Assembly (NCBI RefSeq): GCF_008935055.1
Contig: NZ_CP043030.1
Coordinates: 1 to 64,000 of the forward strand
Length of the DNA: 64,000 bases
From: Pseudobutyrivibrio xylanivorans
GTDB lineage: Bacteria; Bacillota; Clostridia; Lachnospirales; Lachnospiraceae
Direction of reading: 5' to 3'
The translations under genes were made by a program, and so were the position numbers. The first letter of the stretch is position 1; every line of letters starts with the position of its first letter. The notes beneath the pieces are model-generated. The model ran no database searches. It saw only the letters and a list, made by a program, of their open reading frames with translations, and was not told where the DNA came from. Below, piece by piece: positions 24,122-32,191 of the stretch.

Positions 24122-25264
24122 ATGAAGAAACTATTAGCTTTAATGTTATGTGGAGCCATGGGCTTATCAGCCGTTGCATGTGGTCAAACTGCAACAGAAA
24201 CTACCACAGAAACAAGTGAAACGACGGAAATTGAGGAGACTACAGCAGAAGCTGAAACAACAGCTACAGCAAGTGTAGACAATAGCTATGCTGAGGACAC
24301 AGATGCGCTTGTTGAAGAATATGCTGATGAATTTGAACAGGTTGAGTACACAGATGATGAAACCGGCCTAACAGTAACTTCCAATATCTATTTACCAGAG
24401 GATTATGACGAAACAGAAGAGTATCCTATGGTAGTCTTTATAGCTGATTCAAGCTGTGCTGGTGATGATGCAACATCTTCTCTTACACAAGGACGTGGTG
24501 CCTTGGTGTGGGCTGCAGATCAGTGGCAATCAGCAAATCCTAGCATAGTATTAGTGCCAACATATCCAGAGACAATTTTAGATGACCAGAATGGCTATAG
24601 CACAACGGAATATGTAGAGCTTACAAAGCGACTTACAGATGATGTATCAGAGGAGTACGCAGTTGATACTGATAGAATCTACGGTACAGGTCAATCTATG
24701 GGATGCATGACCACTCTCATTTTAGCCTCAGAATATCCTGATTTATATGCAGCATGTATGTTTGTTGATGGACAGTGGGATGTTAGTACACTTTCATCAT
24801 TAGAAGACCAGACATTTATATATTTTGCCGCTGAAGATGATCAGAATGCTTATAATGGAATGCAGGAAGTCATGGATATGTTCGACGAGGATGGTGTCGA
24901 GTATACATACGCCCAGTGGGATGGAACATGGACACCAGATGAACTTACAGATGCAACATCAGAATTAACATCAGGCAATACAAATGCCTACTTTGTATCA
25001 TGGAAATCAGGTACAATAGAAGCTAGTAGTGAAACTTCTTTTGCAGGTCCTAACAGCTCTAACGATGGTGGAGAAAAGCCAGCATTGGATTCAGAAAATG
25101 ATAAGCCTGCTATGTCAGGTGACGCTAAAGCCGGTGAGAAGCCAGAAGGTGGTATGAATGCAGGTGGAGATAATTCCATGATGGAAAGTGTAAAATATCA
25201 CATGGCATCATTTGACTATGCATATAGATGTATATCTGTAATGGAATGGTTGTTTGAAAACTAG
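24122..25264 (+). CDS. Esterase-like lipoprotein, third member
   Basis: The ATG at 24122 (GGAGG 9 nt upstream) gives a 380-residue protein with lipobox SAVAC (Cys20), a long Thr/Glu-rich linker (about 22-70), then an alpha/beta hydrolase domain. The domain has EYPMVVFIADSS, nucleophile elbow GTGQSMGCM and ASEYPDLYAACMFVDG. An unusual Gly/Pro/Lys-rich, low-complexity insertion (about 305-355, NSSNDGGEKPALDSE and following) lies before the last helix. It is related to dienelactone/prolyl-type secreted hydrolases and probably acts on esters at the surface. It is separate from the esterase pair and is followed at 25 nt by a TetR gene. Confidence 0.8.
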   Translation: MKKLLALMLCGAMGLSAVACGQTATETTTETSETTEIEETTAEAETTATASVDNSYAEDTDALVEEYADEFEQVEYTDDETGLTVTSNIYLPEDYDETEEYPMVVFIADSSCAGDDATSSLTQGRGALVWAADQWQSANPSIVLVPTYPETILDDQNGYSTTEYVELTKRLTDDVSEEYAVDTDRIYGTGQSMGCMTTLILASEYPDLYAACMFVDGQWDVSTLSSLEDQTFIYFAAEDDQNAYNGMQEVMDMFDEDGVEYTYAQWDGTWTPDELTDATSELTSGNTNAYFVSWKSGTIEASSETSFAGPNSSNDGGEKPALDSENDKPAMSGDAKAGEKPEGGMNAGGDNSMMESVKYHMASFDYAYRCISVMEWLFEN

Positions 25265-25289
25265 CGGGAAAAAAGGATGTATTTGGGTT

Positions 25290-25883
25290 ATGAACAAAAA
25301 CGAGAGCAGGTACTTTAAATCAGCCGAAAAGATGCATACTGCACTTATTTCTCTAATAGAGAATAAGGATTTCGAACTGATTACAGTTAAGGAAATATGT
25401 GCAGAGGCTGGGGTTAACAGATCGACATTTTATCTTCATTATGATAATACCAATGATCTTCTTCGAGAAACAATCGAAGCGGCATATAGGGATTTCTTCA
25501 GTAGGTTTTCCGCTGATGGACCTAAAAAAATTGATATTGAGGATAAGAAGAATGAGGAATTGTTTTTAGTGACTCCAAAGTATCTTATGCCGTATCTGGA
25601 ATTTGTGGAAGATAACCGCAAGCTCTTTTATATAATGTATGAGAAAAACGAGATGATGGGAGCTGAGAAAACATACGAGAAATGGTTTAGAGAGATATTT
25701 GGACCAATACTCACAAGGTTTGGAGTATCTGAGACAGAACAACCATTTATTATGATTTTTTATCTTAAAGGGATTATTGGTGTGGTAAATGAATGGATAG
25801 CCAGAGATTGTGCTGAATCAAAAGATGAGATCATTGGCATTATTCAGAAATGCATTTTGATGCCAATAAAAGAAACTAATTAA
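25290..25883 (+). CDS. TetR/AcrR-family transcriptional regulator
   Basis: I use the ATG at 25290, which gives a 197-residue protein starting MNKNESRYFKSAEKMHTALI. The helix-turn-helix is ITVKEICAEAGVNRSTFYLH (about 33-52) and YDNTNDLLRETIE follows, the normal TetR N-terminal domain. The C-terminal ligand domain is typical of TetR_C_33-like members. It lies 25 nt after the esterase-like lipoprotein and before a leader hairpin and a small membrane protein. Its targets cannot be assigned. Confidence 0.9.
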   Translation: MNKNESRYFKSAEKMHTALISLIENKDFELITVKEICAEAGVNRSTFYLHYDNTNDLLRETIEAAYRDFFSRFSADGPKKIDIEDKKNEELFLVTPKYLMPYLEFVEDNRKLFYIMYEKNEMMGAEKTYEKWFREIFGPILTRFGVSETEQPFIMIFYLKGIIGVVNEWIARDCAESKDEIIGIIQKCILMPIKETN

Positions 25884-25898
25884 ATACGTAAAATTAAT

Positions 25899-25970
25899 CC
25901 AACACTTTTTATGAATCGTGTCGGGACCTTAGGTCCTGAAACCAACACTTTTCGTAAAAAGTGTTGTTCT
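25899..25970 (+). promoter_or_regulatory. Alternative hairpin leader/terminator after the TetR gene
   Basis: CAACACTTTT (25943-25952) pairs with AAAAGTGTTG (25957-25966) followed by TTCTGTTT, a terminator. A second copy CCAACACTTTTT (25899-25910) can pair with the same 3' arm instead, and GGACC-TTA-GGTCC (25925-25937) can form between them. Two mutually exclusive folds are therefore possible upstream of the gene at 26049. Confidence 0.5.
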
Positions 25971-26048
25971 GTTTATGGGAGCACTTTTCTATAATTACCT
26001 CAAGCTCAAAGCAGAGAGTTCAAAATCAAAATTGATGGAGGTAAAACA

Positions 26049-26408
26049 ATGAACAATTTAGACAAGGTATACGCAGAAAGTGTAGCAAAGGATTATATGC
26101 CAAAGGAGACAAGTAAAGTAAGACAATTGAAGAAGCTTGATGAAAAGGCAAAGCTTCCAGCATTGGTGACAGCTATGTCACTGGGAGTAGTTGGAGCATT
26201 AATATTTGGTTTAGGAATGTGTCTTTCTATGGGAATACTAGGAACTGGATTAGTAAGCATGATTTTTGGAGTAATACTTGGGCTTTTAGGCGTTGTAATA
26301 TGTGGTGTGAATTATCCGCTGTACAAAAAGCTTCTAAAAAAAGGAAAAGCTATGTACGCCTATGACATTCTTGAACTTGCAAAGGAAATAACAGCAGCTG
26401 AGAATTAA
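26049..26408 (+). CDS. Small membrane protein, conserved hypothetical
   Basis: This 119-residue protein has a charged N-terminal helix (VRQLKKLDEKAKLP), two membrane helices (about 37-60 and 65-88), then a cytoplasmic tail (YKKLLKKGKAMYAYDILELA). It is a type seen widely in Lachnospiraceae next to TetR genes. GGAGG precedes the ATG. No function is known. Confidence 0.7.
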   Translation: MNNLDKVYAESVAKDYMPKETSKVRQLKKLDEKAKLPALVTAMSLGVVGALIFGLGMCLSMGILGTGLVSMIFGVILGLLGVVICGVNYPLYKKLLKKGKAMYAYDILELAKEITAAEN

Positions 26409-26455
26409 GAGCAGTTTTCTTTAGTAGTAAGGTAGGAGGAATCACAAATGGTGAG

Positions 26456-26680
26456 ATGGCACTTAATGCTGGTCCTCAGTCGCTAGTGATTTCTCTTTTA
26501 AGACAGTTTGTTTTAGTAATACCTGTAGCATATGTCTTTTCAAATATGGTAATTGCTGGGATTGCTTCAAAATCTATTATCTGGTTTACATTTATGATTG
26601 CTGAGGTTTTAACAGCCTTGGTTGGATATATTATGCTTAAGAAAATAATACAGAATAGCCTTAGTTTTAAGGTGATATAA
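26456..26680 (+). pseudogene. C-terminal remnant of a MATE-family efflux protein
   Basis: The frame reads SLVISLLRQFVLVIPVAYVF, then SIIWFTFMIAEVLTALVG and LKKII. This is the last two membrane helices of a MATE multidrug exporter, whose full length is about 450 residues. The strong TAGGAGG ribosome binding site at about 26433 opens onto a different frame that stops after 12 codons, so the N-terminal 85 percent was deleted. Confidence 0.65.
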
Positions 26681-26841
26681 TGCACTAATTTCTTTTTGTA
26701 ATTGATATGCAACAAAATATAGAGATTGCTATTTACCTACTAAAAGAGTATGCTTTTAGAAAACAGGTGAGAAGGGGGAAAGTACTCTTTGCAGCTAGTG
26801 AGGATACTATTAACAAGGAAATGTTAGCGGGGTAAAGGCCT

Positions 26842-27063
26842 ATGAAATCAATCCTTATTAAAGATACAACACGAGAGGAGCGCGAGGAGATTATAAAAGC
26901 ATCTCTTGATTGTGGAGGCGGATGCGAAAACTGTTCTTCTTGTTGGCTTGGTGGCGGTAGTCCGTGGGATATTTATCAGGACTATATAGATGGAAAACGT
27001 GAAATTAGTGATATTAATAAGGATTATATGTCTATATACCGTCAAGATAGGCAAATAAAATAG
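26842..27063 (+). CDS. Small Cys-rich protein, copy 1
   Basis: This 73-residue protein begins MKSILIKDTTREEREEIIKA and has CGGGCENCSSCWLGGG (five cysteines), then WDIYQDYIDGKREISDINKD. The Cys cluster looks like a metal or iron-sulfur site. Homologues are common in gut Clostridia and are sometimes labelled purine biosynthesis protein PurH without sequence support. A diverged paralogue follows 8 nt later, so the pair is probably co-expressed. Function unknown. Confidence 0.65.
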   Translation: MKSILIKDTTREEREEIIKASLDCGGGCENCSSCWLGGGSPWDIYQDYIDGKREISDINKDYMSIYRQDRQIK

Positions 27064-27071
27064 GTATATTT

Positions 27072-27272
27072 ATGAAAGAAGCTCCAGATATTATAAATTC
27101 AACTGAACAAGAACGGCGTGATTATATAAAGCAAAGATTTCCATGCATTGCAGATTGCGATATGTGTGGGCTTTGCAAAGTTTTTCACGGAAAAGATGCA
27201 GAAACAGCTTATGATGATTATATCTCAGGGATTCGGTCATTTTTAGATGTCTCAGCGGATTACAAAAGATGA
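27072..27272 (+). CDS. Small Cys-rich protein, copy 2
   Basis: This 66-residue protein has the same layout as the previous gene: a STEQERRDYIKQRF helix, CIADCDMCGLCK (four cysteines), and AYDDYISGIRSFLDVSADYK, which matches the YQDYIDGKREISDINKDY end of copy 1. It is a tandem duplicate that has diverged strongly but kept the cysteine spacing CxxCxxC. A long perfect hairpin follows. Confidence 0.65.
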   Translation: MKEAPDIINSTEQERRDYIKQRFPCIADCDMCGLCKVFHGKDAETAYDDYISGIRSFLDVSADYKR

Positions 27273-27318
27273 CTTAGACAATTCATCTTATTATTATCGA
27301 TAGATGTAAGTTCAAACT

Positions 27319-27364
27319 CAAACAAAAGAGTTCAAATGTAATGGCATTTGAACTCTTTTGTTTG
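27319..27364. terminator. 20-bp perfect hairpin after the Cys-rich pair
   Basis: Arms 27319-27338 and 27345-27364 are perfectly complementary, with a 6-nt loop. The 3' arm ends in CTTTTGTTTG. It works as a terminator for the plus strand and perhaps also the minus strand. After it up to 27488 only a C/T-rich stretch and a promoter-sized gap remain. Confidence 0.75.
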
Positions 27365-27488
27365 ATAATCTAGTTTAGTCAATTCTATTTCCCCCAGCCC
27401 CCCTTTCCCCAGAATCTAAGGCAATTTTGCAGTTTTTTCATAATCTTTGGATATACTTACCTAAGATTAACAAGAGGAGGCGAGAGTT

Positions 27489-28016
27489 ATGGAGTTTCAA
27501 TTCTTATATGCTATACCACGTACAGAGGTGCTAGATACTTTCTTTCTAACAATCAACAAGATTACAGGATCTTATGGTCAGCTATGGGTGATTATAGCTG
27601 TAATTCTTCTTTTATTTAAGAAGACTAGGAAGATTGGTGTGGCGGTTTTGGTTTCTTATGTCTTGGTGTTTGTATTGGGACAGTTTGGTCTTAAGAATAT
27701 GGTTTCAAGAATGAGACCTTGCCAGATAGATGAGACTTTTGAGCTTTTAGTTTCACGTCCATCTAGCTCATCATTTCCATCAACTCATTCAGCCTGGGCA
27801 TTTGGTGGAGCAACGGCTATATTCTTAGGAAATAAGAAGGGCGGTATCATTGCTCTGATTTGGGCAGCACTGATAGCCTTCAGCAGAATGTATCTTTTCC
27901 TTCATTTTCCAACGGATGTATTAGCAGGTATTGTTTTTGGTGTACTTATGGGAAAAGTTGCGACTAAACTGGTGGATTTGATTTCAAAGAAGATTGGTGT
28001 AGCAAAGGCAGAATAA
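27489..28016 (+). CDS. PAP2-family membrane phosphatase
   Basis: This 175-residue integral membrane protein has the three PAP2 signature blocks: KNMVSRMRPC (the K-x6-RP block), SFPSTHSAWAFGG (the PSGH-like block with the catalytic His) and SRMYLFLHFPTDVLAG (the SR-x5-H-x3-D block). It probably dephosphorylates a lipid phosphate such as phosphatidic acid, phosphatidylglycerol phosphate or undecaprenyl diphosphate at the membrane. GAGGAGG gives a strong start. It is followed by an unrelated membrane protein. Confidence 0.9.
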   Translation: MEFQFLYAIPRTEVLDTFFLTINKITGSYGQLWVIIAVILLLFKKTRKIGVAVLVSYVLVFVLGQFGLKNMVSRMRPCQIDETFELLVSRPSSSSFPSTHSAWAFGGATAIFLGNKKGGIIALIWAALIAFSRMYLFLHFPTDVLAGIVFGVLMGKVATKLVDLISKKIGVAKAE

Positions 28017-28064
28017 CATTATATATGTTAGGTAGATAAATTAATCAATTGTTGGGAGGCGGCT

Positions 28065-28640
28065 ATGAATAATGATGAAGTAATGGAAAAATACGGTATT
28101 TCAAAGAAACGTGGAATAGGTCTTATGCTTCAAATGTTGCTGATGATTGCAGCACTTATTCTTACGATTGTTGGAATTATCAACAACACCAATTTGCATC
28201 GCGCCATAATATACATCGGTCAGGCAGTTGCATGCATTCTGATAATTGTATTTGGCGTATTTCGGTTTAAAGACAGGGATAGAAAGTTCCTAAGGATTGT
28301 TCTAAATTCATATGCTTTGCTCGAAGCCTTAAGAGCAGCATTGTTAAATACAGATGGCGTTAATCCTTGGGTGGGCGCATTAGCAAAATTTCTCCTTGCG
28401 GTTTTAGCTTGCAATTGTGTTTTAGTTGCTGAAAGGATGGATAAGGGGTCTAGTGAGAAGATATCTTTAGGTATGGTTATTCTGGAGATAATTCTTTACT
28501 TAGTTTTTTTAGTGGGGTTCCCAGGTGTAATGCTTGGTCACCTTAATCGCTTCTTACCTCTTGTGGGCATACTTATTGCTGGAAGCATAGCCTTATTACA
28601 GAAAAGTAAGAATAGTCAGCTTGGAAAGGATGATTTGTAA
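28065..28640 (+). CDS. Hypothetical membrane protein
   Basis: This 191-residue protein has about six membrane helices beginning at residue 18 (GIGLMLQMLLMIAALILTIV). GGGAGG lies 5 nt before the ATG. No motif identifies a family. Its stop codon is directly followed, in the same frame, by the remnant of a VanX-type peptidase, so a deletion junction lies at or near its 3' end; the native C terminus may be altered. Confidence 0.6.
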   Translation: MNNDEVMEKYGISKKRGIGLMLQMLLMIAALILTIVGIINNTNLHRAIIYIGQAVACILIIVFGVFRFKDRDRKFLRIVLNSYALLEALRAALLNTDGVNPWVGALAKFLLAVLACNCVLVAERMDKGSSEKISLGMVILEIILYLVFLVGFPGVMLGHLNRFLPLVGILIAGSIALLQKSKNSQLGKDDL

Positions 28641-28931
28641 GAGGACAGCCATAGCCGTGGCAGTACTGTTGATGTAACTCTTCTTGATATGCAGACTGGA
28701 AAAGAAGTAGATATGGGTGGACCATTTGATTACTTTGGTGAGATTTCTCATCCAGATTATAAAGGAATATCTCCTGAACAATATGATAACCGCATGACTC
28801 TACAGCAAGTCATGGTGCGAAATGGGTTTGAGCCTATAAATTGTGAATGGTGGCATTTCACACTAAAAAATGAACCGTATCCTGAAACATACTTTGATTT
28901 TCCGGTATCTTCGAGTTATCTGAGAAAATAA
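28641..28931 (+). pseudogene. C-terminal half of a VanX-like D-Ala-D-Ala dipeptidase (M15D)
   Basis: Directly after the stop of the previous gene the same frame reads EDSHSRGSTVDVTLLDM, the zinc-binding HSRGS-xVD block of VanX-type peptidases. It goes on to GGPFDYFGEISHPDY and NCEWWHFTLKNEPYPETYFD, with the Glu and second zinc His in EWWH. The metal-binding half is intact, but the N-terminal half and start codon are missing. It is a truncated gene, not a functional vancomycin-resistance determinant. Confidence 0.75.
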
Positions 28932-28950
28932 TATTGTCCAACAATAAGAC

Positions 28951-28985
28951 TTCTTGTGGGCTGCTTAAGGAAAAGCCCACAAGAA
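28951..28985. repeat. Dispersed hairpin repeat, copy 2
   Basis: A perfect 12-bp stem (28951-28962 with 28974-28985) and 11-nt loop GCTTAAGGAAA. The flanks (ATTGTCCAACAAT before, ACCCTTCTGTGATATA after) match the segment at 8936-8968, where the hairpin is absent between them but occurs about 90 nt further on. Confidence 0.7.
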
Positions 28986-29074
28986 CCTTTACCCTTCTGT
29001 GATATACTTAAATCATGTATTGAGTATTGATTGAAGGGGTATAGATAAAAAGCATTTGCTTTGGAGGAGCTGTT

Positions 29075-29431
29075 ATGTTTTTCTGGTGGTTTATGCTAAT
29101 CAATGGATTGCTTATACCAGGCATTATGATTTTGTTTGGATGGCTTTTGTGGAAACATGGTCCAAAGGACATTAATTCTTTCTATGGATATAGGACTAAA
29201 CGTTCTAGGAAAAATGTAGAGTCTTGGCAGTTTGCTCAAGAGTATTTTGGGCGATTGTGGTTTAAGCTTGGATTGATTTTGTTGCCAGCGTCTGTAATAG
29301 CTTATATTCCATTTATACATAGCAGCCAAGATGTACTTGGAACAGCAGGACTTATTATTATGGTTGTACAGATGGCTATAATACTTTGGCCAATCATACC
29401 TACAGAAATCAATTTGAAAAAGAATTTCTAG
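29075..29431 (+). CDS. SdpI-family membrane protein
   Basis: This 118-residue protein has three membrane helices and the SdpI/YhfL signature INSFYGYRTKRSRKNVESWQ followed by FAQEYFGRLWF. In Bacillus subtilis SdpI gives immunity to the SdpC killing peptide and acts as a signal receptor; here no SdpC-like gene is visible, so only the family can be given. GGAGG lies 7 nt before the ATG. It ends close to the convergent AraC gene. Confidence 0.88.
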   Translation: MFFWWFMLINGLLIPGIMILFGWLLWKHGPKDINSFYGYRTKRSRKNVESWQFAQEYFGRLWFKLGLILLPASVIAYIPFIHSSQDVLGTAGLIIMVVQMAIILWPIIPTEINLKKNF

Positions 29432-29477
29432 AGGAGAGGTTATTTTTATGTTTAAAAACATGGCATATTGCCTATCA

Positions 29478-30674
29478 CTAGGCTTCCTTTCGATATTCCT
29501 TAGGTGTCTTTCCAGTCTGTTTTTTGAAAGCAGTTTGAAACCAGCTTTGTGATGAAAACGATAATATTTCTGAAATTGATGATAGTGATAGATCTGTGAA
29601 GCGAAGTAGAGCCTCTGCCTCGTGTATTTTTTCTTTAACAATAAAACTCTTTAGTGTCATGCCTGTTTCGGATTTAAATTTTCTGGATAAATGTTCTTCT
29701 GATAAATTCACTAATTCAGCAAGTTTCTTGACAGTTATCTGTTCTCTAAAATGATTTTGAACATATATTATTATAGTTCGAATATCACGACTTGTGTTGC
29801 CAGGTATATTAACATCTCTGACCAACCTTGCATAGGCAGCGGGAATGAACATTCTTGCTGATAATTGAATTAGGGACTCAACATCAGGCGAGGACTCTAT
29901 CTGGTCACTAAAAGCCCTTCCTAAAGAGTCAGTAGAACGTAATGGCACGCCTGCAGATAGAGCTGCACGTTGGCTGAGAGAGTTCAAAACAATGAGTGAA
30001 TTTTTAGCATATCGTAGACTTAATCTATTCATCGATTCCATAAATTGCTCTGGAATAACAAGGTTCTCAAGATTTTCAACCATGCCATGAGAAATATAAA
30101 ATAGAATTCTGTCCTGAATATCTGTGTCAGTGTAGTCATGATCGTCAAAAGTAATCTCTGTTGTAATTGCATTAGTAACTTTCTCTAGCGCATTTATCTG
30201 AGTTAAGTTTGTTGAGTATTCGCTAATTGTTTTAATATCGTGTATTTCCACACCCAATAGGGATTCTATTAGAGATAAGGTAGCTTTAAATTGATGTAGG
30301 TCAGTCAATTTCATCGAAGCAAGTGTACTCGATATTGCTAAAGCAATCTCTTTTGAATAGCTGGAGCTTATCTGACCCGTAAAATGTTTCAGGGAAACAG
30401 AATTCATCTCGACAGTAGTGGCAGGCCCCAAGACGATTATCTGCTTATTTGAAAAATCTGGGATAAATCCCAATAGAAGCAGGGAATCTGTGACAAGACA
30501 ACAAACTTGATTTGTAAAAGAACTAAAGTGTGTCCATTCAGGAATATCAGATAGTTTAAAAGCGCTATTAAAATTCTTATCAGGGATAAGTTTCTTACTT
30601 GTCCCATCTAAATCAAATACTGAGATTGGAACTCCATATATTTGATAAATCAATTCTAATTGTGAAAATAGCAT
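29478..30674 (-). CDS. AraC-family regulator of the rhamnoside cluster
   Basis: This 398-residue protein has a long N-terminal sensing region (about 1-290, no clear cupin motif) and two C-terminal helix-turn-helix motifs: ITVKKLAELVNLSEEHLSRK and LSSISEILSFSSQSWFQTAF, with KKQTGKTPKEYRK. It is divergent from the GH1-GPH-isomerase-GH78 operon, which it probably activates. The 183-nt divergent gap holds TATAAT at 30811-30816 and a TTAAC-A-GTTAA palindrome at 30828-30838. Confidence 0.9.
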   Translation of the reverse strand: MLFSQLELIYQIYGVPISVFDLDGTSKKLIPDKNFNSAFKLSDIPEWTHFSSFTNQVCCLVTDSLLLLGFIPDFSNKQIIVLGPATTVEMNSVSLKHFTGQISSSYSKEIALAISSTLASMKLTDLHQFKATLSLIESLLGVEIHDIKTISEYSTNLTQINALEKVTNAITTEITFDDHDYTDTDIQDRILFYISHGMVENLENLVIPEQFMESMNRLSLRYAKNSLIVLNSLSQRAALSAGVPLRSTDSLGRAFSDQIESSPDVESLIQLSARMFIPAAYARLVRDVNIPGNTSRDIRTIIIYVQNHFREQITVKKLAELVNLSEEHLSRKFKSETGMTLKSFIVKEKIHEAEALLRFTDLSLSSISEILSFSSQSWFQTAFKKQTGKTPKEYRKEA

Positions 30675-30827
30675 TTCATATCAGCCTCCCATTGTAACTT
30701 TTTCATAAATTTGCGCAGTAGGAAATTGTGCAAAAAGGGAAAAATATAGTAAATATCATAAAACTATAATACACATCAAATTAATAAAATACAATATCTG
30801 TTCATCCCAATATAATGTGTTCACAAC

Positions 30828-30838
30828 TTAACAGTTAA
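30828..30838. promoter_or_regulatory. Palindrome in the divergent gap before the GH1 gene
   Basis: TTAAC-A-GTTAA lies about 12 nt after TATAAT (30811-30816) and about 20 nt before the GH1 start. It is a candidate operator for this catabolic operon. Confidence 0.35.
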
Positions 30839-30857
30839 CTAAGGAGGAAGAAGGAAT

Positions 30858-32162
30858 ATGTTTGAGAAGAGTTTTTTATTGGGGGCTGCCACAGCTGCAC
30901 ATCAGGTAGAAGGAAACAATATTTACAGTGATTATTGGGTTCAGGAGAATTTGGAGCACAGTATGTTTGATGAACCTTCTGGTTTGGCAGTAGATCATTA
31001 TCATCATTTTGAAGAGGATATAAAGCTATTAAAGGATGCTGGACTGAATGCATATCGATTTTCAGTTGAGTGGGCAAGAATACAGCCAGAGGAGGGCAAA
31101 TGGGATTCTACAGAAGTAGAGCATTACAAGGATGTCATTAAGTGCTGTGTAGAAAATGGAGTGGAACCGGTTATCACTCTAATGCACTTTACATCTCCTA
31201 AGTGGTTAATTCGTAAAGGCGGATGGGAGAATCCTGAGGTCATTGATGATTTTGCTGCATACTGCGGACGAATTGTTTCAGAATTGGGAGAAGGAATTCA
31301 TTATGTTTGCACCATCAATGAAGCCAATATGCGTTATCAATTGGCTGGACTGATGAAAAGCATGATGGCTCGCATGAGTGCAAGTCGTTCTCTAGAAGAA
31401 AAACAGGCAGAAGAAGATTCGAAGGTTCAGGTTGGTATCAATTTGGATCAGAATCGTATGATGCAAGCTGCAATGGAAAGTGCACAGGCATTTGGATTTA
31501 AAGACCCAAGAGATGTTGCTGTATTTGTATCACAGTGCTCAGATGAAGGAGACCGAATTGTAATGAAAGCACACATGGCTGCGGTAAAAGCAATTCGAGA
31601 AGTAAGGCCTGATTTAAAGGTTGGAATTACATTATCATTGCATGACTTACAATCACTTGAAGAATCAAATAGTGCAGAATCAATTAAAGCAGTTGAAAGA
31701 GTATGGGATGAAGAATTACTTCATTATCTTCCAGCTATTGAAGGCGATGATTTCCTCGGCGTTCAATGTTATACGAGAAAATGCTTCGATGAGCATGGGG
31801 AGGAACGTTTACCTGATGGAGTTAAAACAACCCAGATGGGATATGAAAACTATCCTAAAGCAATTGGAAATGTAGTTCGAAAGGTGGCAAAGTCCTTCAA
31901 AGGAGATTTAATTGTTACGGAAAATGGAATTGCAACATCAGAAGATAAAGAGAGAGTAGAGTACATAAAAACTGCTACTGATGAGATTAAATCATGTATA
32001 GATGATGGATTATCAGTTAAAGGGTATTTTTATTGGTCATTACTAGACAATTTCGAATGGCAAAAGGGATTCAAGATGACCTTTGGACTTATTGGCGTTG
32101 ATCGAAATGATATGAGCCGACATCCAAAGGAAAGCCTGAGATTTCTTGGAAGTCTACGCTAG
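30858..32162 (+). CDS. Glycoside hydrolase family 1 beta-glucosidase
   Basis: This 434-residue cytoplasmic enzyme begins with FLLGAATAAHQVEGN, the GH1 N-terminal signature. The acid/base block reads TINEANM (NEA instead of the usual NEP) and the nucleophile block is LIVTENGIA. YFYWSLLDNFEWQKG closes the barrel. It hydrolyses beta-glucosides; no phosphate-binding signature is obvious, and the partner transporter is a GPH symporter, not a PTS, so a non-phosphorylated substrate is likely. It is first in the operon, with a strong GGAGG start. With the GH78 rhamnosidase it fits breakdown of rhamnosyl-glucosides. Confidence 0.9.
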   Translation: MFEKSFLLGAATAAHQVEGNNIYSDYWVQENLEHSMFDEPSGLAVDHYHHFEEDIKLLKDAGLNAYRFSVEWARIQPEEGKWDSTEVEHYKDVIKCCVENGVEPVITLMHFTSPKWLIRKGGWENPEVIDDFAAYCGRIVSELGEGIHYVCTINEANMRYQLAGLMKSMMARMSASRSLEEKQAEEDSKVQVGINLDQNRMMQAAMESAQAFGFKDPRDVAVFVSQCSDEGDRIVMKAHMAAVKAIREVRPDLKVGITLSLHDLQSLEESNSAESIKAVERVWDEELLHYLPAIEGDDFLGVQCYTRKCFDEHGEERLPDGVKTTQMGYENYPKAIGNVVRKVAKSFKGDLIVTENGIATSEDKERVEYIKTATDEIKSCIDDGLSVKGYFYWSLLDNFEWQKGFKMTFGLIGVDRNDMSRHPKESLRFLGSLR

Positions 32163-32191
32163 ATACAAAATGATAGTAAAAAGGAGCAAAA

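Noticed and set aside
28641-28931. Functional vancomycin-resistance vanX
   Set aside because: Only the C-terminal half remains, without start codon, and no vanH or vanA-type genes are near.
29096-29641. 181-codon minus-strand frame
   Set aside because: It overlaps the SdpI gene and the end of the AraC gene and has low-complexity, unnatural composition.
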